From an uncultured bacterium (GTDB taxonomy: Bacteria; Actinomycetota; Aquicultoria; SKW223), in the NCBI GenBank assembly GCA_938042205.1, contig CALIRS010000237.1, forward strand, positions 1 to 11,248: a stretch of 11,248 bases of DNA. Reading direction: 5' to 3'. This document shows, one piece after another, positions 7,169 through 11,248 of the stretch. Below the pieces are notes generated by a model. That model made no database searches and had not been told where the DNA came from. It saw only the letters and a program-made list of their open reading frames with translations. How positions within the stretch are numbered: the stretch's first letter is position 1; the number at the start of each line of letters is the position of its first letter. The position numbers were made by a program, and so were the translations under genes.

Positions 7169-8336
7169 AAAGTTTTGAAACCAGCTTCAAAAGTTCAGCA
7201 GCAAGCAAACGTTTTGGTATTTCTATATACTCAGCAATTACTCCTTCTTCAGTTAATACTTTGGCACACGTCTTATCTCTTGCAATTGATTTATTCGCAA
7301 GATTAGCAACTATCATATCCACATCTTTTTCATTCAGTTTCTTTAATGCATAATTCTCAATGTCCTCAAATTCAAGTGCAAAACCTACAATAAACTGGTT
7401 TTTTCTTTTTTCCTTTGATAAAGATAGGAGTATGTCTTCAGTTTTTTTTAAATTTAATGTTAGTGTCTCGATTTTTTCCTTTTTAATTTTTCCAGAGAAC
7501 TTTTTTTCAGGAGCAAAATCTGCTACTGCCGCTGCCATGAACAAAATATCACACCAGGAAAAGCGTTCCCTGCAAGCTGCCATCATTTCAGATACCGTAT
7601 CTACCTCAATCACCTGTGCACCAAAAGGAGGCTTAAGTGCGGTATGTCCTGTAATAAATACTACTTCTGCCTTCCTTTTCAAAGCTTCAACTGCTAAAGA
7701 ATGTCCCATCCTTCCACTGGAAGCATTGCTGATAAAGCGAATGTCATCTATCCATTCACGAGTTGGACCCGCAGTTATCATAATCCTTAACCCGGAAAGG
7801 TCAAAAATCAATGACAGTTCATTTTCGACAGCTTCAACGATGCTACTTACTTCTGCAAGCCTTCCAATACCTTCTTCTTCACAGGCAAGAGCTCCGATAT
7901 CTGGCCCCACAATCCTTACGCCTCGAGATTCAAGCACAGACACGGCTTCTTGAACTGCATCAGAATTCCACATTCTAAAGTTCATAGAAGGGCACACAAT
8001 TACTGGACCCCGAAAAGCGGAAAGCACTACAAGAAGTAAGTTGTCTGCATAGCCAGAAGCAAATCTGGTTAAAAAATTAGCGGTCGCCGGTGCAACAATG
8101 ATTAAATCGCTTTCCTTTGCCAGATTTATATGAAGAAAAGGGTCTGAAGCCTCACTCCCCGTTCCATATACTTTTCCCCCTGTTAAAGCAGAAAAAGACA
8201 TAGGTCCAACAAATAGGCGGGCTGCATCTGTCATAAAAGTATCTATCTGATATCCTTTTTTAGAAAGTTGTCTAACTACTTCAAGAACTTTATAAGCAGC
8301 AATTCCACCAGTAACACCAAGCAAGATTTTAGGCAC
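7149..8336 (-). CDS. coaBC: Bifunctional phosphopantothenoylcysteine synthetase/decarboxylase
   Basis: CoaBC carries out two consecutive steps of coenzyme A synthesis: CTP-dependent joining of 4'-phosphopantothenate to cysteine (CoaB), then FMN-dependent decarboxylation to 4'-phosphopantetheine (CoaC). The CoaC half comes first (about 1-180): GVTGGIAAYK, the catalytic His69 in FLHINLAKESD, VAPATANF, CPSMNFRMW (115-123) and Cys152 in LACEEEGIGR. The CoaB half (about 183-395) shows ITAGPTREWIDDIRFISN, Asn204 in ISNASSGRMG, AAAVADFAP and the lysine-rich SGKIKKEK. SSGRMG has Arg where Lys is common, a mild change. The length of 395 aa is normal. The start is GTG at 8336, 12 nt after the rpoZ stop, with AGGA 9 nt upstream that overlaps that stop. 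Confidence 0.97.
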   Translation of the reverse strand: MPKILLGVTGGIAAYKVLEVVRQLSKKGYQIDTFMTDAARLFVGPMSFSALTGGKVYGTGSEASDPFLHINLAKESDLIIVAPATANFLTRFASGYADNLLLVVLSAFRGPVIVCPSMNFRMWNSDAVQEAVSVLESRGVRIVGPDIGALACEEEGIGRLAEVSSIVEAVENELSLIFDLSGLRIMITAGPTREWIDDIRFISNASSGRMGHSLAVEALKRKAEVVFITGHTALKPPFGAQVIEVDTVSEMMAACRERFSWCDILFMAAAVADFAPEKKFSGKIKKEKIETLTLNLKKTEDILLSLSKEKRKNQFIVGFALEFEDIENYALKKLNEKDVDMIVANLANKSIARDKTCAKVLTEEGVIAEYIEIPKRLLAAELLKLVSKLFKSKQV

Positions 8337-8348
8337 AACAAATATTCC

Positions 8349-8690
8349 TCACTCTTCAGAATCTTCCTCTGACTTTGAACTGAAGATTTCTTCTATTTCC
8401 TTTCGAAGCTTTTCTGCTTCAACTTCAGCAGCTGCTTCCGGTTCCACTTTTTCCTCTTTTGTTTCTACTTTTCCTTTAATATAACCTTTAAAAATTTCTT
8501 CCAAAGCCATGTGAAGAGGAGTTCTTCCGGTAAAATCAATCATGGGCGAGGGGTGGACCATTTGTTTTCCTTCGCGGGCGGCGGCATAATTTTCAATTAT
8601 CTGCATCGCCCGCTTTGCAGAAACTACACAAAGCCTGTATTTGCTGTTCATTTTCTTTAATAGTTCATTGTAATCAGGTTCTATTAGCAA
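8349..8690 (-). CDS. rpoZ: DNA-directed RNA polymerase omega subunit
   Basis: Omega binds the beta' subunit and helps RNA polymerase assemble. The N-terminus resembles the Bacillus form: EPDYNELLKKMNSKYRLCVVSAKRA corresponds to its short leader followed by the conserved SKY..V..SARRA helix. PLHMALEEIFKGYI, near residues 57-70, matches the conserved second half. The protein is 113 aa, longer than the Bacillus (about 67) and E. coli (91) forms. The extra length is a C-terminal tail of about 40 residues rich in Glu and Lys with an acidic end (SEEDSEE), probably disordered or coiled. The start is a TTG at 8690, 5 nt after the gmk stop; AAGGA lies 13 nt upstream, farther than ideal. An ATG at codon 14 would lose the conserved N-terminal part, so TTG with coupling to gmk is preferred. 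Confidence 0.92.
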   Translation of the reverse strand: MLIEPDYNELLKKMNSKYRLCVVSAKRAMQIIENYAAAREGKQMVHPSPMIDFTGRTPLHMALEEIFKGYIKGKVETKEEKVEPEAAAEVEAEKLRKEIEEIFSSKSEEDSEE

Positions 8691-8695
8691 CTTAT

Positions 8696-9262
8696 TTACC
8701 CATTCCTTTCTTTTTCTATGATTTCTGCTATCTCTTCTACTGCCCTTTCTAACTTATCGTTTACAACCCGATAATTATAGTATCTTCTGGCTGCCAGTTC
8801 ATAGCGAGCATTTTCCAGCCGAACCTCAAGACTTCTCCTGTCTTCAGTAGAACGTCTTTTTAACCTTTTTGCTAGTTCTTCAAAACCAGGAGGTTCGACA
8901 AAAATGAGAACAGAGTCAGGCATTTTTTCCTTTACCTGAAGCGCTCCCTGAACATCTATTTCAAGGATGACATCCCGACCCCGCATAAGATTTTCGTTTA
9001 CAGTGGAAATTAAAGTTCCGTAGAGATTACCATGAACTTTAGCCCACTCAAGAAATTCTTTCTTTTCTATTTTCTCTCTAAATGCTTGCTCACTTAGAAA
9101 GAAATAATCCACCCCATCTATTTCATTTGATCTTGGCTTTCTCGTCGTTGCTGAAACGGACACTACCAACCTCGGGACCAGCTTAGCTAAATTTTTAACA
9201 ATAGTGCTTTTACCAGCCCCTGATGGTCCAGACAATATAAACAATTTTCCTGTTTTTGACAT
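8696..9262 (-). CDS. gmk: Guanylate kinase
   Basis: Guanylate kinase phosphorylates GMP to GDP with ATP, feeding GTP and dGTP synthesis. The 188-aa protein has the P-loop GPSGAGKS (12-19), the GMP-binding SVSATTRKPRSNEIDGVDY, the WAKVHGNLYGT stretch, EIDVQGALQV, and the lid region RLKRRSTEDRRSLEVRL. All are in family order and the length is usual. The ATG at 9262 follows the mihF TAG by 5 nt. No clear SD precedes it, so translation is probably coupled to mihF. The gmk-rpoZ-coaBC order is found in both Bacillota and Actinomycetota. Confidence 0.97.
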   Translation of the reverse strand: MSKTGKLFILSGPSGAGKSTIVKNLAKLVPRLVVSVSATTRKPRSNEIDGVDYFFLSEQAFREKIEKKEFLEWAKVHGNLYGTLISTVNENLMRGRDVILEIDVQGALQVKEKMPDSVLIFVEPPGFEELAKRLKRRSTEDRRSLEVRLENARYELAARRYYNYRVVNDKLERAVEEIAEIIEKERNG

Positions 9263-9267
9263 TCAAA

Positions 9268-9576
9268 CTACGAAAATTCTTTAAGCAAGGCTTCCTTCTG
9301 CTTAGCACCAAGCCCCTGTACACGTCTGGTTTGAGAGATCCCTGCCTTGTCCATTATTTTTTGAGCACGGACCTTGCCCACTCCTGGAAGAGATTCAAGG
9401 AGTGAGGATACTTTCATCCTTCCAACGACAGGATCAGATGCCTTCCTTAGAATTTCTGCTAATTTCACCTTTCCTTTTTTCAGATCTTCACGTAATTTTG
9501 CCCTTTCTTTTCTCACCTTTAAGGCTTTTTCGAGAGCTGCTTTTCTCTGGCTTTCAGATAGTCTTGGAAGAGCCAT
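9268..9576 (-). CDS. mihF: Actinobacterial-type integration host factor, mIHF family
   Basis: This 102-aa basic protein closely resembles the mycobacterial integration host factor, a nucleoid-associated protein first known for supporting phage L5 integration. It is unrelated in fold to the IhfA/IhfB proteins of proteobacteria. The shared features are the start MALPxL, a long basic helix rich in Lys, Arg and Ala (residues 10-38), GRMKVSSLLESLPGVGKVRA (52-71) and the ending TRRVQGLGAKQKEALL. The PGVGKVRAQKIM stretch is the helix-turn-helix-like DNA-binding segment. The ATG at 9576 has AAAGGAG upstream with 9 nt from GGAG. It sits just before gmk, as in mycobacteria; in Bacillus that position is held by the unrelated RemA gene. 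It is the first gene after the promoter at 9648-9676 and is probably well expressed. Confidence 0.93.
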   Translation of the reverse strand: MALPRLSESQRKAALEKALKVRKERAKLREDLKKGKVKLAEILRKASDPVVGRMKVSSLLESLPGVGKVRAQKIMDKAGISQTRRVQGLGAKQKEALLKEFS

Positions 9577-9600
9577 ACCCTACATCTCCTTTCATTGTTT

Positions 9601-9633
9601 GCACCTGCTATCAGCTGGCGCTTTTTTTATTTT
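9601..9633. promoter_or_regulatory. mihF leader hairpin that also looks like a plus-strand terminator
   Basis: Bases 9601-9621 form a hairpin: 5 pairs (9601-9605 with 9617-9621), a mismatch, 3 pairs (9607-9609 with 9613-9615) and a 3-nt loop. On the plus strand it is followed by seven T residues, an A and four more T, the form of an intrinsic terminator, yet no plus-strand gene ends here. On the minus strand it lies in the mihF 5' leader. The pair 9603/9619 is A-C in plus RNA but G-U in minus RNA, so the stem is better in the mihF leader. The role is unknown. Confidence 0.5.
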
Positions 9634-9647
9634 GCAGTTCAAACGTG

Positions 9648-9706
9648 ATTATATAAATAACCTGCAACGATAGCAACAATAAATTTTTTTCTTTTTTTTT
9701 AAAAAA
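9648..9706 (-). promoter_or_regulatory. Promoter with upstream A-tract for mihF-gmk-rpoZ-coaBC
   Basis: A perfect TATAAT (9653-9648) lies 17 nt downstream of TTGCTA (9676-9671), four of six matches to the -35 consensus. Immediately upstream, minus-strand bases 9706-9682 are almost pure A and T with long A runs. This is the position and composition of an UP element contacted by the RNA polymerase alpha C-terminal domain. The predicted start is near 9641, giving a mihF leader of about 65 nt. No GC-rich terminator for pyrF is seen in the 134-nt gap. Confidence 0.65.
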
Positions 9707-9710
9707 TTTC

Positions 9711-10400
9711 TTATTTCATTGACTCTGATTCCTGAATAATCTTTTTAAGCACTGCTTCAGGATAATCATCAAAAACCACCGGACGCCCGATAACTATATA
9801 ATCTGCTCCTGTGCTGAAAGCTTCTCCCGGAGTAATTATTCTTTTTTGATCATCCGAAGCTACAATCTGAAATGAGGGTCTAATGCCCGGAACTACAAAT
9901 ATTTTTCCTGGATATTCAGTTCTTAAAGTTTTAAGATCAGTTCCTGAAACCACAATCCCATCTACCCCGGCATCGAAAGCTAATCTAGCAAGCCTTGATG
10001 CCGTATCTTTAGGAAAACCTATAACTTCGAGTTCTGAAAAAGAAATGCTTGTTAGAATGGTTACTGCAAGTAAACGGGTTTCAGTTCCGGCAAGCCCTTT
10101 TCTGGCAGCTTCAACCATCGCCGCGCCTCCTGACGCATGAACTGTCAGGAAATGAACACCTGATTCCGCTACCTGCCTGGCTGCAAGATAAACCTGATGA
10201 GGTATGTCATGAAACTTCAGGTCAAGAAATACTTTCTTACCCATTCGAAGGAGTAAATCAATAATCTCTTGCCCTTTTTCAAGATATAAAGAAAGCCCTA
10301 CTTTATAAAATTTTGCTAAATCACCAAGCCTTTCGACAACTCTCATAGCATCATTAAAAGGAAGGTCAAGAGCAATAATTATTCGTTCTCTTGAGTCCAA
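9711..10400 (-). CDS. pyrF: Orotidine 5'-phosphate decarboxylase
   Basis: PyrF decarboxylates orotidine monophosphate to UMP, the last step of pyrimidine synthesis. The product (229 aa from the chosen start) is of the bacterial short type. The active site is visible: Asp12 in IIIALD, Lys33 in FYKVG, and Asp60, Lys62 and Asp65 in the signature DLKFHDIP. VPGIRPS and ADYIVIGRP near the C-terminus bind the phosphate. The start is taken as the TTG at 10400, because GGAGGT (10408-10413) is 7 nt upstream and the protein then begins MDSRERIIIALD, as in homologues. A GTG at 10415 in frame has no SD. The gene overlaps the end of pyrD by 22 nt. Confidence 0.95.
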   Translation of the reverse strand: MDSRERIIIALDLPFNDAMRVVERLGDLAKFYKVGLSLYLEKGQEIIDLLLRMGKKVFLDLKFHDIPHQVYLAARQVAESGVHFLTVHASGGAAMVEAARKGLAGTETRLLAVTILTSISFSELEVIGFPKDTASRLARLAFDAGVDGIVVSGTDLKTLRTEYPGKIFVVPGIRPSFQIVASDDQKRIITPGEAFSTGADYIVIGRPVVFDDYPEAVLKKIIQESESMK

Positions 10401-11248
10401 AAAGAAGACCTCCACGGATCGCTAATAAGCTCTTTAAAAGAATTCAAACCCTTCTCTTTGAGAAATTTCTCAAGATCACTTAGCACATATTCAGGAATTC
10501 GAGGATCTCTAAAAAGCGCTGTCCCAATCCCAAAAGCCCGGGCGCCAGCCAGTATGTATTCCAGTACATCTTTGAAGTTACTGATTCCTCCAGACGCTAT
10601 TACCGGAAGCAAACTGATGTGCCTGGCCTGCCTCACAAGCTCTAAATTAATGGGTTTTAATGCTGGACCGGAAAGACCGCCGCTTTCTGCACCTATTGCG
10701 CTCTTGCCTTTTTCTATAATGAATGAGGTAGCTGGCATAGTGTTTGCAATCACCACCCCTGTGGCGCCTCCTTCCTCTGCTGCTTTTAGCTGAGCTTCCA
10801 GAGGGGAAGCTGGTGAAATTTTCACCCACACCTCCTTCCCAAAGTCAGCAGCAGTATGAGAAGTGATGGACCTAATTAAATCAGGATTTCTTGAGAATGA
10901 AATACCATCCTGTTTAACGTTCGGACATGAAAAATTCAGCTCAATACCAAGTATTTTATTATCATCCCCAGTTTTTTTCTTAGTAAGATCAATCAGCTTT
11001 AAAAATGTGTTTTCTGAAAACTCAGCCAGGCTGATTAAATACTTAAAGTCAAGCTCTTTATATAAAGCATACTCTTTATTCAGGAACTGTTTTACTCCCG
11101 GGTTAAAAAGCCCAATTGAATTAATAATTCCGAATCCAAGATCATACATTCTTGGAGCAGGATTTGGCTCTTTAGGCTCGAGAGTCACTGTCTTAAGCAC
11201 CACTGCTCCTATTCTTTCAGGATTTAAGAAAGAAAGAATCTGAATACT
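10379..11248 (-). CDS. pyrD: Dihydroorotate dehydrogenase, class 1 (probably 1B), 5' end cut by the window edge
   Basis: This FMN enzyme oxidises dihydroorotate to orotate in pyrimidine synthesis. The frame stays open to the right edge, and the codons before the GTG at 11203 read LNPERIGAVVLKTVTLEPK, matching the family's LNALGAVVTKGLTLEP region. The gene therefore continues beyond the window and 11203 is not its start. Visible are 289 residues, with perhaps 20-25 missing. Key motifs: INSIGLFNPGV, ELNFSCPNVKQ with the Cys used as catalytic base in class 1 enzymes, VWVKISP, VIANTM, GGLSGPALKPI, PVIASGGI and FGIGTALF. The sequence pattern suggests class 1B, which would need a PyrK electron-transfer partner encoded outside the window. 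It overlaps pyrF by 22 nt. Confidence 0.95.
   Translation of the reverse strand, partial: SIQILSFLNPERIGAVVLKTVTLEPKEPNPAPRMYDLGFGIINSIGLFNPGVKQFLNKEYALYKELDFKYLISLAEFSENTFLKLIDLTKKKTGDDNKILGIELNFSCPNVKQDGISFSRNPDLIRSITSHTAADFGKEVWVKISPASPLEAQLKAAEEGGATGVVIANTMPATSFIIEKGKSAIGAESGGLSGPALKPINLELVRQARHISLLPVIASGGISNFKDVLEYILAGARAFGIGTALFRDPRIPEYVLSDLEKFLKEKGLNSFKELISDPWRSSFWTQENE

Noticed and set aside
7360..7953. A long plus-strand open frame opposite coaBC, and similar plus-strand frames opposite fmt, pyrF and pyrD.
   Set aside because: They have no recognisable domains or good ribosome binding sites and lie fully inside well-supported genes on the other strand.
9577..9597. A leader peptide starting at an ATG about 20 nt before mihF.
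   Set aside because: It would run only about 13 codons into mihF in another frame and has no SD of its own.
9682..9710. A terminator for pyrF in the A/T run after its stop.
   Set aside because: It has no GC stem; the run fits an upstream promoter element better.
10401..10415. GTG at 10415 as the start of pyrF.
   Set aside because: It has no SD, while TTG 10400 has GGAGGT at 7 nt and gives the usual N-terminus.
1..11248. Mobile elements, CRISPR arrays, tRNA or rRNA genes, defence or toxin-antitoxin genes.
   Set aside because: No supporting repeats, motifs or genes were found; coding sequence fills nearly the whole window and all of it is recognisable housekeeping.

Overview
The window reads as a chromosomal housekeeping segment from an AT-rich bacterium. 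All twelve recognisable genes lie on the minus strand, so transcription runs right to left. In transcription order they are pyrD (5' end cut by the right edge), pyrF, mihF, gmk, rpoZ, coaBC, metK, priA, def, fmt, then a separately controlled riboflavin unit, ribD and ribE (3' end cut by the left edge). The best clue to the host is the small DNA-binding protein at 9268-9576, which closely resembles the integration host factor mIHF of Actinomycetota. The order pyr genes-mihF-gmk-rpoZ-coaBC-metK-priA-fmt-rib is also the actinobacterial arrangement. The low GC content and a Bacillus-like omega N-terminus argue against a typical high-GC actinomycete, so a deep-branching, low-GC Actinomycetota lineage is my inference; the sequence does not settle it.

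Layout, right to left. (1) 9711-11248: the end of a pyrimidine operon, with pyrD and pyrF overlapping by 22 nt. (2) 9577-9710: an intergenic region with a strong-looking promoter, an A-tract upstream of it, and a leader hairpin ahead of mihF. (3) 7149-9576: mihF-gmk-rpoZ-coaBC, separated by 5-12 nt and so probably one transcript, covering nucleoid architecture, GMP phosphorylation, the RNA polymerase omega subunit and coenzyme A synthesis. (4) 7081-7148: a short gap with a perfect TATAAT box and a hairpin covering the metK ribosome binding site. (5) 1942-7080: metK-priA-def-fmt, covering S-adenosylmethionine synthesis, replication restart, and the formylation/deformylation pair for initiator methionine. 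(6) 1699-1941: a promoter and a complete FMN riboswitch. (7) 1-1695: ribD and ribE, the first committed and last steps of riboflavin synthesis.

No mobile element, CRISPR array, tRNA, rRNA or defence gene is visible, and no protein of unknown function. The points worth a second look are regulatory: a 9-nt segment before the ribD ribosome binding site that is exactly complementary to the 5' conserved part of the riboswitch; the metK ribosome-binding-site hairpin; a mihF leader hairpin that looks like a terminator when read on the opposite strand; and many GTG/TTG starts whose positions are fixed by upstream Shine-Dalgarno (SD) sequences. I do not see an undescribed multi-gene system here.
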